DNA from: Pseudomonadota bacterium
Lineage (GTDB): Bacteria > Pseudomonadota > Gammaproteobacteria > Enterobacterales > Enterobacteriaceae
Direction: 5' to 3'
Length of the DNA: 16,593 bases
NCBI GenBank assembly: GCA_023454395.1
Contig: JAEYFY010000372.1
Location: forward strand, 1 to 16,593
Shown: positions 1 to 11,159 of the stretch, one piece after another
Numbering within the stretch: position 1 is the stretch's first letter
How the letters are laid out: each line of letters starts with the position of its first letter
The notes under the pieces: model-generated
What the model was told of the DNA's origin: nothing
Seen by the model: only the letters and a program-made list of their open reading frames with translations
Databases searched by the model: none
Program-made: the position numbers and the translations under genes

Positions 1-51
1 AAAATGCGTCAAATATTTTACTAATCAATTGATTTACTTAAGGGAAATAGA

Positions 52-975
52 ATGAGCCAATTAGAAACTGAACTCAAAATGAGTGCCATACCTGCCGCTA
101 TTCCTCACATTATTCAGCGCATTCTGACTCTACCTCATCAGCACACTGCCCCTAAAAAGCTGACTAATCTTTACTTTGAAACCGCAGATAATCAAATTCG
201 CCGTTGGGATATGGGGCTGCGTATTCGTGGTGTTGATGATAGTTATGAAATGACAATTAAAACAGCTGGTAAAGTCGTTGCCGGTTTGCATCAACGTCCA
301 GAATATAACGTGGAATTAGCTCAACCTAAATTAGATTTAACCCGTTTCCCCGCAGAGATCTGGCCTGAAAATACCGATCTTACTCTATTAGAAACGCAAC
401 TTGATGTACTGTTTAATACTGATTTTTATCGCGAAATCTGGCTGGTGGATTTTCAAGATAGTCAAATTGAAGTGGTGTTAGATAAAGGAGCTATTCGCAC
501 TCATCAATATGAATTGCCAATTGAAGAGTTCGAGTTAGAACTCAAAAAAGGCCATGTATCAGATGTTATCGCATTAGCGGCTTATTTAGGTGAAAAGGGC
601 GGATTACGTCTTGCTTCTCGCAGTAAAGCGGCTCGAGGCTATTATTTGGCGAAAGATAAACCTGCATTATCGTTAAGTGTGGTTAATCTTTCTCCTAGTG
701 ACACAACGGCTCAACAATTGACTAAATGGTTAAGTGCAATACAGGCATTAGAAGAAGCGATTTTTGCCAATCCGACGCCACCGACAATTACCATGCCTGC
801 CATGTTGGCGTTATTTTCAGATTGGTGCAAAAAACAGTCTGATTTACCTGGTTCTATGGAACAATCACTCAATGCAATTTCGCCGTTAACATTTACAACA
901 GCAACCGACTATTATCATGTTTTATGGTTGAATTTTAAGTTATCTTCTATGGCGTGGTTACTGTCTATTGCTTAA
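52..975 (+). CDS. ygiF: Inorganic triphosphatase YgiF, CYTH domain, C-terminally short
   Basis: A 307-residue protein of the CYTH phosphohydrolase family, which cleaves inorganic triphosphate with a divalent metal in an eight-stranded tunnel. The signature ExExK is visible as E5-T-E-L-K9, and residues 1 to about 205 follow E. coli YgiF closely, for example DMGLRIRG, GLHQRPEYNV, TDFYREIWLV and SRSKAARGYYLA. E. coli YgiF is about 433 residues and has a C-terminal CHAD domain. Here only about 90 residues follow the CYTH part; they contain one histidine and no arginine, so a working CHAD domain is not present. The reading frame ends cleanly 26 bases before glnE. An AAGGGAA ribosome site lies before the ATG. 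It probably forms an operon with glnE. The CYTH assignment is firm; the reason for the short tail is open. Confidence 0.88.
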   Translation: MSQLETELKMSAIPAAIPHIIQRILTLPHQHTAPKKLTNLYFETADNQIRRWDMGLRIRGVDDSYEMTIKTAGKVVAGLHQRPEYNVELAQPKLDLTRFPAEIWPENTDLTLLETQLDVLFNTDFYREIWLVDFQDSQIEVVLDKGAIRTHQYELPIEEFELELKKGHVSDVIALAAYLGEKGGLRLASRSKAARGYYLAKDKPALSLSVVNLSPSDTTAQQLTKWLSAIQALEEAIFANPTPPTITMPAMLALFSDWCKKQSDLPGSMEQSLNAISPLTFTTATDYYHVLWLNFKLSSMAWLLSIA

Positions 976-1001
976 TTTCCTGACAACTTGAGAGTCTATT
1001 T

Positions 1002-3842
1002 ATGTCTGTTATCGGTGTATTTCAACAATTGTGGGATAAAGCGCAGTGTGGGTTCTCTTCTCAATTGAATGCGTTAGCGCCTTTTTGTGAACAAGAACAA
1101 CAATTTTTGGCTTTTAGCCCCTTTGCAACAGAGCATTTGCGCGTTAATCCTCAATGGTTGACTGATATCAGGCAAAATCCACCAACGAGTGTGGAATGGC
1201 AGACTTATGAGCCTCAATTGACAGCAAAATTAGCCAATATTGATAATGAAGATGACGTTATGCGAGTTTTACGCCAATTTCGTCATCAACAATTGGTGCG
1301 CATTGCATGGCTACAATTTTTTCAATTAGGCGATATTCCTTGTGTGCTAAAGCATTTGAGTGTTTTAGCCGAAACATTAATTTGTGTCGCGAGAGATACG
1401 CTTTATCAGCAATGTTGCCAACAATGGGGAACGCCTTGTGATCATGAAGGAAAACCTCAGCCATTACTGATTTTAGGAATGGGAAAACTAGGTGGATTTG
1501 AACTTAATTTTTCTTCTGATATCGATTTAATTTTTGCCTATCCTGAAAATGGATTTACGCAAGGTGGACGTCGAGAACTAGATAATGCACAGTTTTTTAC
1601 TCGCTTAGGTCAAAAGCTGATTAAGGCACTGGATCAACATACCATTGATGGGTTTGTCTATCGTGTTGATATGCGATTACGTCCTTTTGGAGAAAGTGGA
1701 CCTTTGGTAATGAGCTTTGCAGCACTGGAAGATTATTATCAAGAGCAAGGGCGTGATTGGGAACGCTATGCGATGATCAAAGCGCGTGTTTTAGGTGCAG
1801 AAAAGAAAGAGTATTGCCAAGTTTTACGGCAAATGTTGCGTCCTTTTGTGTATCGTCGTTATATTGATTTTAGTGTTATTCAATCACTTAGAAATATGAA
1901 ATCCATGATAAGTCGCGAAGTTCGTCGTCGTGGCATGATTGATAATATAAAATTAGGCTCTGGTGGTATTCGTGAAATTGAATTTATTACGCAAGTTTTC
2001 CAGCTAATTCGCGGTGGTAGAGAGCCTGAACTTCAAAGTAATTCATTATTAACGGTGCTTAACGTTATTGCGAAACTTGAATTACTCACCGCAGAAGAAA
2101 CGGCACAATTAGCTGAAAGCTATCTTTTTTTGCGCCAATTAGAAAATCTTTTGCAGTCTATTGGGGATCAGCAAACCCAAACGTTGCCAGACACATTAGA
2201 AGATAAAGCCAGATTGACTTTGGCAATGGGATTTGATGATTGGGAAACGCTTTATCAAGAAATTAACCACAAGATGCAGGCTGTTTCCGTTATTTTCACG
2301 CAATTAATTGGTGAAGAAGATGAAAACGACGATGAAGATGATATCTCTGAATTTAAGCGTCTTTGGTTACTTGGTCGCCTGCCGGAAACGTCGTCATTAT
2401 TTCATGAAACATTAACCAGTGAAGCGCTTGAAGCAATAAATCAGACGTTGCAGAATTTTCGCCAAGATATTGGCAAGCGAACAATAGGGCCAAGAGGGCG
2501 TGATGTTCTTGATGCCTTAATGCCAAAACTATTGGCTAAAATTTGCCAGCAACCTCAAACGTTAGTGACGCTACAACGCGTGACGCCTTTGCTATTAAGC
2601 ATTGTGAGTCGCACAACGTATTTAGAGTTAATGCAAGAATCGGATGAAGTTTTAACGCATGTGATACGACTCTGTGCGGCATCTCCGATGATCGCTGAAC
2701 AATTAGCGCTTCACCCTTTATTATTAGATGAATTACTTGATCCCAATTCTCTTTATCAACCCCTGCCTTTAGATGCCTATCGTGATGAACTACGCCAATA
2801 TTTATTACGAGTGCCAGAAGAAGATGAAGAGCAGCGACTAGAAGCTTTACGCCAATTTAAACAAGCTCAATTATTGCGTATTGCCGCTGAAGATATTACA
2901 GGTGTATTGCCTGTAATGAAGGTTAGCGACCACTTAACCTATTTAGCTGAAGCTATTATTCATGCGGTTGTTCATCAAGCTTGGTCATATATGGTGAAAC
3001 GTTATGGCGAACCTGAACATTTAGCTCATCGTGATGGGCTGGGTTTTGCGGTGATTGGATACGGCAAATTGGGGGGATGGGAGTTAGGATATAGCTCTGA
3101 TTTGGACTTAGTCTTTTTATTAGATTGTCCAATAAATACTGTGACAACAGGGGCAAAACAGATTGATGCTCGCCAGTTTTATCTGCGTTTGGCACAGCGT
3201 ATTATCCATTTGTTTAGTACCAGAACATCTTCTGGCGTGTTATATGAAGTTGATGCGCGTTTACGCCCTTCGGGGGAATCCGGTATGTTGGTTAGTACTA
3301 TTCAAGCTTTTGATGAATATCAGAAAAATGAAGCTTGGACTTGGGAACATCAAGCTTTAATTCGCGCTAGAATGATTTATGGCGATGATAAATTACAACA
3401 GATGTTTTCACGTATTCGCCATGAAACGTTATGTCTTTCTCGTGATGCTGATGTGTTACAAAATGAAGTACGCGATATGCGTAAAAAAATGGTGCAACAT
3501 CTTGCACCAACACAAGCTGATAAGTTTGATTTAAAAACCTCATCTGGCGGTATTACTGATATTGAATTTATCGCGCAATATTTAGTCTTGCGTTTTTCTC
3601 ACCAATATCCGGCTTTAACGCGTTGGTCTGACAATGTGCGTATTTTTGAACTCATGGCAAAACATCAAGTGATGGATGAGGATGAAGCTCTCGCTTTAAC
3701 ACATGCTTATGTCACATTGCGTAATGAATTGCATCATCTGGCTCTACAAGCATTGCCTGCCATTGTGGATAATCATTGTTTTATCGCAGAGCGAGAGTGT
3801 GTATTAAAAAGCAAATTGAAGTGGCTTGGTGAACAAGAGTAA
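1002..3842 (+). CDS. glnE: Bifunctional glutamine synthetase adenylyltransferase / adenylyl-removing enzyme
   Basis: A 946-residue protein, the same length as E. coli GlnE. It attaches AMP to, or removes it from, a tyrosine on each glutamine synthetase subunit, under control of PII and glutamine, so it tunes ammonia assimilation in the cytoplasm. Two nucleotidyltransferase domains are visible, each with the G-x-G-K-L-G-G-x-E-L-x-x-S-S-D-x-D motif. The N-terminal adenylyl-removing copy lies at about residues 159-176 with D173 and D175; the C-terminal adenylylating copy lies at about 686-703 with D700 and D702. Each is followed by its R-x-R-P-x-G-E-S-G element. An acidic linker ([10 protein letters not shown]) occurs near residue 440. 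It starts 26 bases after ygiF, as in E. coli, and is intact. Confidence 0.97.
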   Translation: MSVIGVFQQLWDKAQCGFSSQLNALAPFCEQEQQFLAFSPFATEHLRVNPQWLTDIRQNPPTSVEWQTYEPQLTAKLANIDNEDDVMRVLRQFRHQQLVRIAWLQFFQLGDIPCVLKHLSVLAETLICVARDTLYQQCCQQWGTPCDHEGKPQPLLILGMGKLGGFELNFSSDIDLIFAYPENGFTQGGRRELDNAQFFTRLGQKLIKALDQHTIDGFVYRVDMRLRPFGESGPLVMSFAALEDYYQEQGRDWERYAMIKARVLGAEKKEYCQVLRQMLRPFVYRRYIDFSVIQSLRNMKSMISREVRRRGMIDNIKLGSGGIREIEFITQVFQLIRGGREPELQSNSLLTVLNVIAKLELLTAEETAQLAESYLFLRQLENLLQSIGDQQTQTLPDTLEDKARLTLAMGFDDWETLYQEINHKMQAVSVIFTQLIGEEDENDDEDDISEFKRLWLLGRLPETSSLFHETLTSEALEAINQTLQNFRQDIGKRTIGPRGRDVLDALMPKLLAKICQQPQTLVTLQRVTPLLLSIVSRTTYLELMQESDEVLTHVIRLCAASPMIAEQLALHPLLLDELLDPNSLYQPLPLDAYRDELRQYLLRVPEEDEEQRLEALRQFKQAQLLRIAAEDITGVLPVMKVSDHLTYLAEAIIHAVVHQAWSYMVKRYGEPEHLAHRDGLGFAVIGYGKLGGWELGYSSDLDLVFLLDCPINTVTTGAKQIDARQFYLRLAQRIIHLFSTRTSSGVLYEVDARLRPSGESGMLVSTIQAFDEYQKNEAWTWEHQALIRARMIYGDDKLQQMFSRIRHETLCLSRDADVLQNEVRDMRKKMVQHLAPTQADKFDLKTSSGGITDIEFIAQYLVLRFSHQYPALTRWSDNVRIFELMAKHQVMDEDEALALTHAYVTLRNELHHLALQALPAIVDNHCFIAERECVLKSKLKWLGEQE

Positions 3843-3937
3843 TGGTTTGTTGGCATGAAGTCTTATGTGTATCTCTTTTTGCCTAACAAGTTATGGTATT
3901 ATTTCGGCTTATTTTGAAAATAAATGTGGAGTATGGG

Positions 3938-5362
3938 ATGAAAGTAACGCTGCCGGATTTTAATAAGGCCAATGTGTTGGTTGTCGGTGACGTCATGTTA
4001 GACCGCTATTGGTATGGCCCAACAAGTCGAATTTCACCAGAAGCCCCAGTGCCAGTGGTTAAAGTGGATACCACAGAAGAGCGACCAGGCGGTGCCGCAA
4101 ACGTTGCGATGAATATTGCGTCTCTTGGTGCTAATTCGCGTTTAGTGGGTTTAACAGGTATTGATGAAGCTGCAAAAGCATTGAGCAATACATTAAATCA
4201 GGTCAATGTGCGTTGTGATTTTGTCTCTGTTGCGACACACCCAACGATCACTAAATTACGTGTTCTTTCTCGTAATCAGCAATTAATCCGTCTTGATTTT
4301 GAAGAAGGGTTTAGCAATGTTGATCCTCAACCTATTTATGAACGTATTCAGCAAGCATTACCTTCTATTGGTGCATTGATTTTATCCGATTATGCCAAAG
4401 GGGCGCTTTCTCATGTTCAAGAGATGATCCAACTGGCGAAAAAAGCGGGTGTGCCTGTATTAATCGATCCTAAGGGATCAGATTTTGAACGCTATCGTGG
4501 TGCGACGCTATTAACGCCAAATATGTCTGAATTTGAACAAGTGGTTGGTGTTTGTAAAACCGATGATGAGCTGGTGGAAAAAGGGACTCAATTAGTTCGA
4601 GATTTAGATCTTGAAGCGTTGCTGATCACTCGATCAGAGCGTGGAATGAGCTTACTTCGTGCTAATGAAGCACCATTACATTTACCAACTCAAGCACAAG
4701 AAGTTTATGATGTAACTGGTGCTGGTGATACGGTCATTGGCGTATTAGCAACCTCTTTAGCTGCTGGTAAACCTTTAGCTGAAGCCTGTTTCCTTGCTAA
4801 CGCCGCAGCAGGTGTTGTTGTGGGTAAATTAGGGACATCAACGGTATCTCCTATAGAGCTTGAAAATGCTATTCGTGGCCGTTCTGACAACGGGTTTGGC
4901 ATGATGGAAGAAGAACAATTAAAACAAGCTGTCGAATTGGCGCGTCAGCGCGGTGAGCGTATTGTGATGACAAATGGCTGTTTTGATATTCTTCATGCAG
5001 GGCACGTTAGCTATTTAGCGAATGCACGCAAATTAGGTGATCGCCTTATCGTTGCGGTAAATAGTGATGCGTCTACTAAGCGCTTAAAAGGTGAAAGTCG
5101 CCCTGTTAACCCATTAGAACAGCGTATGACTGTGTTAGGCGCATTAGGTGCCGTCGATTGGGTTGTTGCGTTTGAAGAAGATACTCCACAGCGCTTAATT
5201 GCCTCTGTATTACCGGATATCTTAGTTAAAGGTGGCGACTATAAGCCAGAAGACATTGCAGGTAGCAAAGAAGTTTGGGCTGCAGGTGGTGAAGTAAAAG
5301 TGCTGAATTTTGAAGACGGTATTTCTACAACAAATATTATTAATGCGATTAAAAAGAAATAA
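3938..5362 (+). CDS. hldE: Bifunctional D-glycero-beta-D-manno-heptose-7-phosphate kinase / heptose-1-phosphate adenylyltransferase
   Basis: A 474-residue protein that makes ADP-heptose for the LPS inner core. The first domain (about 1-318) is a ribokinase-type kinase for heptose 7-phosphate, with the GGAANVA element and a GAGD motif whose catalytic D is residue 264. The second (about 340-474) is a cytidylyltransferase-like adenylyltransferase with the H353-x-G-H356 nucleotide-binding motif in a FDILHAGHV context. An in-frame ATG lies 45 bases upstream at 3893, but 3938 was chosen because the protein then begins MKVTLPDF like E. coli HldE and a GGAG sits 6 bases before it. It follows glnE by 95 bases and ends at a strong terminator. 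Known of the family: loss gives a deep-rough LPS. Confidence 0.97.
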   Translation: MKVTLPDFNKANVLVVGDVMLDRYWYGPTSRISPEAPVPVVKVDTTEERPGGAANVAMNIASLGANSRLVGLTGIDEAAKALSNTLNQVNVRCDFVSVATHPTITKLRVLSRNQQLIRLDFEEGFSNVDPQPIYERIQQALPSIGALILSDYAKGALSHVQEMIQLAKKAGVPVLIDPKGSDFERYRGATLLTPNMSEFEQVVGVCKTDDELVEKGTQLVRDLDLEALLITRSERGMSLLRANEAPLHLPTQAQEVYDVTGAGDTVIGVLATSLAAGKPLAEACFLANAAAGVVVGKLGTSTVSPIELENAIRGRSDNGFGMMEEEQLKQAVELARQRGERIVMTNGCFDILHAGHVSYLANARKLGDRLIVAVNSDASTKRLKGESRPVNPLEQRMTVLGALGAVDWVVAFEEDTPQRLIASVLPDILVKGGDYKPEDIAGSKEVWAAGGEVKVLNFEDGISTTNIINAIKKK

Positions 5363-5383
5363 TGGCATTTATAAAAATGAATG

Positions 5384-5407
5384 GCACTCTTCGGAGTGCT
5401 TTTTTTT
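5384..5407 (+). terminator. Rho-independent terminator after hldE
   Basis: A six-base-pair stem, GCACTC with GAGTGC, closes on a C(TTCG)G loop, the very stable UUCG tetraloop, and runs straight into eight T residues. It ends the ygiF-glnE-hldE transcripts and separates them from the convergent regulator gene. The same hairpin read on the minus strand has only a weak T-rich tail. Confidence 0.93.
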
Positions 5408-5469
5408 GCTGTCATCACAACAAATACAATTATTAATAATGAAGCTTTAATCTTATTTTATATTAATGA

Positions 5470-6174
5470 TTATTGTTCTCGTTTTAAATGATACTCAACA
5501 ATATAATCTTGGGTATTTCTATACATTATTGAGTAATTAATATAATCACCATGAATACTGTATGATAATGTGCTGAGCCTTAATATGGGAATATTATTCT
5601 CTATTTTTAATAATTGACAAATATTGTTATCCGGCATAATTGGGTGAAAAGTTTCGTAACTTCCCGCTATTTTTATTTGACAAATATTTTCAATAAAATC
5701 AAATTTAGAACCTTCTAAATGAGTTAATGTTAAATTACTAAAATATTTTACGGGCATATAACTGTCTTCAACAATAAGCGGTTTATTGTCAACATAACGT
5801 ATTCTTCTTGAATAAAAAATACGTTCATTTGATTTTATGCGCAATTTACTGGAAATAGACAAAGGACAGGGAATAACACTAAACTCTATCACTTCGCTTC
5901 TTACGTTGTGAGCCGTATTAGCCATTAATTCGACAAAGCCTTTTAGGCTAGCATTTTCATGATGAACATCTTTTTCTTTAATATAAGTCCCTGAACCATG
6001 TTTTCGTTCTAATAATCCTGCAATAACTAATAAATCTACCGCTTTACGTATTGTCATTCTTGATGCGTTGTATTGTTGCGCTAATGTTTTTTCTGCGGGT
6101 AGTGGGTCGCCAATTTGATATCCGGCAGAATTTATTTGAACTCTTAGGCTTTTTGCAATGTCTTTATAGATCAT
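5470..6174 (-). CDS. GntR/HutC-family transcriptional regulator of the alpha-glucoside operon
   Basis: A 234-residue regulator. Residues about 1-70 form a GntR winged helix-turn-helix: YKDIAKSLR, then G-D-P-L-P-A-E-K-T-L-A-Q-Q-Y, SRMTIRKAVDLL and the wing G-L-L-E-R-K-H-G-S-G-T-Y. Residues about 85-228 fit a UTRA effector-binding domain (FxxRRIRYVDNKPLIVEDSYMP and the typical C-terminal strand YSIMYRNTQDYIVEY). UTRA regulators usually bind phosphorylated sugars or related small molecules and release the operator. It is divergent from the EIICB gene, so it probably represses that operon, with a sugar 6-phosphate as the likely inducer; this is inference. E. coli glv and Bacillus GlvR systems do not use a GntR protein at this place as far as I recall. 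The gene is very AT-rich: I count 13 G or C in the 60 bases 5581-5640. An AGAGGT ribosome site precedes the ATG. Confidence 0.9.
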   Translation of the reverse strand: MIYKDIAKSLRVQINSAGYQIGDPLPAEKTLAQQYNASRMTIRKAVDLLVIAGLLERKHGSGTYIKEKDVHHENASLKGFVELMANTAHNVRSEVIEFSVIPCPLSISSKLRIKSNERIFYSRRIRYVDNKPLIVEDSYMPVKYFSNLTLTHLEGSKFDFIENICQIKIAGSYETFHPIMPDNNICQLLKIENNIPILRLSTLSYSIHGDYINYSIMYRNTQDYIVEYHLKREQ

Positions 6175-6268
6175 TTTTATACCTCTTTTTATTCTAAAAA
6201 CTGGCTTGTTCTATTTAATTTATATGAATCTAATCTTTTGATATATAGCGCGATCATTTATACCTTTA

Positions 6269-6290
6269 AAATGTGAACGTTATCAAAAAA
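6269..6290. promoter_or_regulatory. Putative CRP-cAMP binding site
   Basis: TGTGA at 6272-6276, six spacer bases, then TCAAA at 6283-6287, flanked by A-rich sequence. This matches nine of ten core positions of the CRP consensus TGTGA-N6-TCACA. A catabolite-activated promoter would suit a PTS sugar operon. The centre lies about 196 bases before the EIICB start codon, so the promoter would lie well upstream of the gene. Not tested. Confidence 0.6.
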
Positions 6291-6297
6291 TAAAAAC

Positions 6298-6327
6298 TGA
6301 TCTACCTTTTAACTAAAAAGTAGATCA
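6298..6327. promoter_or_regulatory. Long inverted repeat, candidate GntR operator
   Basis: TGATCTAC at 6298-6305 is the exact reverse complement of GTAGATCA at 6320-6327. The inner bases TTTT and AAAA extend the symmetry after one mismatch, leaving a 4-base centre (12 of 13 positions symmetric). The size and position, just after the CRP-like site and upstream of the EIICB gene, suit a dimeric GntR-family repressor. An extra half-site-like octamer TAGATCAC recurs at 6353-6360. Confidence 0.55.
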
Positions 6328-6475
6328 CTTAGCGTGAAAGATTAGTATGAATTAGATCACGAATAGTTCATTTTGGATGAGGGAATAAAGAGAAAAGAAC
6401 CTAATCTAATTTCACAGAAGAAATATAAATTAAAGAGCATGTCATTTCAGTAGCAGTAAATAAGAGGATATTTTT

Positions 6476-9426
<2,951 letters not shown>

Positions 9427-9456
9427 TGATTAATTAACTTTTTATATCTAAAAAAT

Positions 9457-9489
9457 AACCCTGTGTCTTTGTTAGATACAGGGTTTTTT
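9457..9489. terminator. Terminator after glvA, probably bidirectional
   Basis: AACCCTGTGTCT pairs with AGATACAGGGTT, with one G-T pair and a 5-base loop, and is followed by six T residues on the plus strand. On the minus strand the stem is followed by TTATTTTTTAG, so it can also stop transcripts coming from ubiK. It lies between the convergent glvA and ubiK genes. Confidence 0.9.
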
Positions 9490-9529
9490 GCTTTATGACT
9501 AAACTGAAATCAGCAATAAATTGAATAGA

Positions 9530-9841
9530 TTAAGCTTTATTGTCAGGTTGAGTTTCTACCACAATTTCAACTTCTTCAACTTCAGTTTGAGGTTTTTCCA
9601 GTAGACCTGCTTCTAACTCATTTAAACGTTGTTCTAAACGGGTCAGTTTTTCACGAGTACGTAATAAGACTTGTGTTTGTACATCAAACTCTTCGCGATT
9701 GACTAAATCCAATTTGTTTAATTGAGATTGCAGAACAGTGCGGATTTTTTTATCAATATCATCACCAAAATCTTTAATACCCTGAGGCAGAACGTTTTGG
9801 ATTTGGCGCGCGACTTGTTCAAGTTTTTTCGGGTCCAACAT
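9530..9841 (-). CDS. ubiK: Ubiquinone biosynthesis accessory factor UbiK
   Basis: A 103-residue protein of the BMFP (YqiC) family. The first 77 residues follow E. coli UbiK closely ([47 protein letters not shown]). Known of the family: it binds UbiJ and lipids and supports aerobic ubiquinone synthesis, and it forms trimers through a C-terminal coiled coil. The coiled-coil heptads are visible at about 55-78 ([19 protein letters not shown]). The last 25 residues are acidic and differ from E. coli, making the protein a few residues longer. A GAGGA ribosome site precedes the start. It is transcribed away from ribB, as in E. coli. Confidence 0.93.
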   Translation of the reverse strand: MLDPKKLEQVARQIQNVLPQGIKDFGDDIDKKIRTVLQSQLNKLDLVNREEFDVQTQVLLRTREKLTRLEQRLNELEAGLLEKPQTEVEEVEIVVETQPDNKA

Positions 9842-10049
9842 GGGAAGTCCTCACAAATAAAATAGAAAGCTGAGGCTAAGTGTAATATGAGGACAGAGGG
9901 AATTAAACCAGATATCAATATTATTGTTACTTTTTTATTATAAATCGTTAAATAACCGTATGTCATAAAACGATTATGTGATGAAACAGAGATTGTCGCC
10001 GATTGATGATTGCCTCTTATAATTTTAAAGCGTATAGTTTCACCGTTAA
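9842..10049. other. Divergent ubiK-ribB spacer
   Basis: The spacer before the riboswitch holds the ubiK ribosome site and the likely ribB promoter listed separately. No coding frame here is convincing. I could not place the ubiK promoter: a TTGATA exists on the minus strand, but no -10 element lies at the right distance. Confidence 0.5.
9993..10023 (+). promoter_or_regulatory. Likely ribB promoter
   Basis: A perfect TATAAT at 10018-10023 is preceded by TTGTCG at 9993-9998. The spacer is 19 bases, longer than the ideal 17. The start of transcription would fall near 10030, about 20 bases before the riboswitch stem begins, which fits a leader RNA that carries the whole element. Confidence 0.6.
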
Positions 10050-10199
10050 TCTCAGGGCGGGGTGAAAGTCCCCACCGGCGGTAAATACCTAAATACTTGG
10101 GTAAAGCCCGCGAGCGCTTTGTGTTGCCATTGTAATGCAAAGGTCAGCAGATCCAGTGCGATTCTGGAGCCGACAGTTAAAGTCTGGATGGGAGAGAAT
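10050..10199 (+). promoter_or_regulatory. FMN riboswitch (RFN element) in the ribB leader
   Basis: The conserved blocks of the FMN aptamer appear in order: CAGGGCGGGGTGAAAGTCCCC followed by ACCGGCGGTAAAT, then AAGCCCGCGAGCGC, then GGTCAGCAGATCCAGTG with ATTCTGGAGCCGACAGT, and finally AGTCTGGATGGGAGAGA. The closing stem pairs TCTC (10050-10053) with GAGA (10194-10197). A variable hairpin lies at about 10122-10140. FMN binding is known to lower ribB expression in E. coli, where this leader is also reported as the small RNA SroG. In this position it makes ribB respond to the end product of the pathway. Confidence 0.97.
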
Positions 10200-10327
10200 A
10201 AAATAGCATCAGTAGGATCATTGTATCCATTCCTGTTGTTTCTGCTTGTGTGTTTATTAAGCAGAGATCCACTCCTAAGACTGCCCTGATTCTGGTAACT
10301 TTCATTAATTATTGAGGTTTTTTTACC
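10200..10327 (+). promoter_or_regulatory. Riboswitch expression platform before ribB
   Basis: This 128-base leader contains several possible hairpins. GGAT and ATCC pair near 10215-10229. TCTGCTT (10241-10247) pairs with AAGCAGA (10259-10265). TGGTAA (10293-10298) pairs with TTACCA (10323-10328), which takes in the first base of the start codon and encloses the GAGG ribosome site. No stem followed directly by a T run upstream of the ribosome site was seen. Control of translation, or Rho-dependent termination as reported for E. coli ribB, is therefore more likely than an intrinsic terminator. Confidence 0.6.
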
Positions 10328-10981
10328 ATGAATCAGACGCTACTTTCCGAATTCGGTAATCCATTTGAGCGTGTTGAACTTGCTCTAGAAGCCCTTCGTG
10401 CTGGTAAAGGCGTGATGGTGCTCGACGACGAGAACCGTGAAAATGAAGGCGATATGGTTTTCGCAGCAGAAACAATGACCACAGAACAAATGGCGATGTC
10501 TATTCGTCATGGCAGTGGCATTGTTTGTTTATGCATTACAGAAGAACGCCGTCAACAACTTGATTTGCCTATGATGGTGGAAAATAACACCAGTCATTTC
10601 CATACCGCGTTTACGGTAACAATTGAAGCGGCACAAGGTGTTACAACGGGTGTTTCAGCATCAGATCGCTTAACCACAGTGCGTGCAGCGGCAGCTGACA
10701 ATGCAAAACCAAGTGATTTAAATCGTCCAGGTCACGTATTCCCATTACGAGGTCAACCTGGTGGTGTGTTAACGCGTGGCGGACATACTGAAGCGTCGAT
10801 TGATTTAGCAACGTTAGCCGGTTTTAAACCCGTTGCAGTGTTATGCGAATTAACAAATGACGATGGCACAATGGCAAGAGCGCCAGAAGTGATCACTTTT
10901 GCTAAAAAGCACAATATGCCAGTGTTAACAATTGAAGATTTAGTGGCTTATCGTCTTCGTGAGGAGAAAAAAGCTGGCTGA
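10328..10981 (+). CDS. ribB: 3,4-dihydroxy-2-butanone 4-phosphate synthase
   Basis: A 217-residue enzyme, the same length as E. coli RibB. It converts ribulose 5-phosphate to 3,4-dihydroxy-2-butanone 4-phosphate plus formate, supplying the four-carbon unit of riboflavin. The acidic active-site loop D33-D-E-N-R-E-N-E-G-D42, the phosphate-binding region around R150-G-G-H153-T and E174 in [13 protein letters not shown] are all present. It is a stand-alone RibB with no fused GTP cyclohydrolase II domain, as usual in this group. It is preceded by the FMN riboswitch and followed by a strong terminator, so it appears to be a single-gene unit. Confidence 0.98.
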   Translation: MNQTLLSEFGNPFERVELALEALRAGKGVMVLDDENRENEGDMVFAAETMTTEQMAMSIRHGSGIVCLCITEERRQQLDLPMMVENNTSHFHTAFTVTIEAAQGVTTGVSASDRLTTVRAAAADNAKPSDLNRPGHVFPLRGQPGGVLTRGGHTEASIDLATLAGFKPVAVLCELTNDDGTMARAPEVITFAKKHNMPVLTIEDLVAYRLREEKKAG

Positions 10982-11029
10982 AATTAACATGTTATAAACG
11001 ACACTGAAAACACACACACACTTATATCA

Positions 11030-11060
11030 AGCCACTTAAGGAGACTTAGGTGGCTTTTTT
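11030..11060 (+). terminator. Rho-independent terminator after ribB
   Basis: AGCCACTTAAG pairs with CTTAGGTGGCT, with a single T-G pair, around a GAGA loop and is followed by a T run. A short CA-dinucleotide tract (about 11011-11022) lies just before it. Confidence 0.93.
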
Positions 11061-11159
11061 CATATTTTTTGAATAACTATTTCATACTTCTTTGACTATA
11101 TTTCAAGTAAGAAGGCAGTATGCTTATGTGATAAGAACACTCGCCATAAGAGGTGGTTT

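Larger units (their letters stand above)
6175..6475. other. Divergent regulatory region between gntR-type gene and EIICB gene
   Basis: This 301-base gap holds the start regions of two divergent genes and no reading frame I would call. It contains the CRP-like site and the long inverted repeat listed separately. It also holds a second copy of the octamer TAGATCAC (6353-6360), 32 bases, or about three helical turns, after the copy at 6321-6328. I could not fix -10 and -35 elements for either gene with confidence. Confidence 0.7.

Noticed and set aside
3893..3937. An upstream in-frame start adding 15 residues to HldE
   Set aside because: The added residues are absent from E. coli HldE, and the ATG at 3938 has the better ribosome site.
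6334..6361. CGTGA ... TCACG at 6333-6361 as a second CRP site
   Set aside because: The half-sites are 19 bases apart instead of six, so CRP could not bind them as one site.
9718..10140. A 140-codon minus-strand frame over the ubiK start and the riboswitch
   Set aside because: It overlaps ubiK in another frame and runs through the FMN riboswitch; its sequence resembles no protein family I know and it has no credible ribosome site.
10062..10289. A 75-codon plus-strand frame in the ribB leader
   Set aside because: It is made of the conserved riboswitch sequence and expression platform. Its conservation is explained by RNA structure.
11011..11022. CA-dinucleotide tract as a phase-variation repeat
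   Set aside because: It is short and lies in the non-coding tail of ribB, so slippage would not change a reading frame.
11092..11124. TTGACT plus TATGCT as a ygiD promoter
   Set aside because: The spacer would be 21 bases, too long for a normal sigma-70 promoter; no better pair was found.
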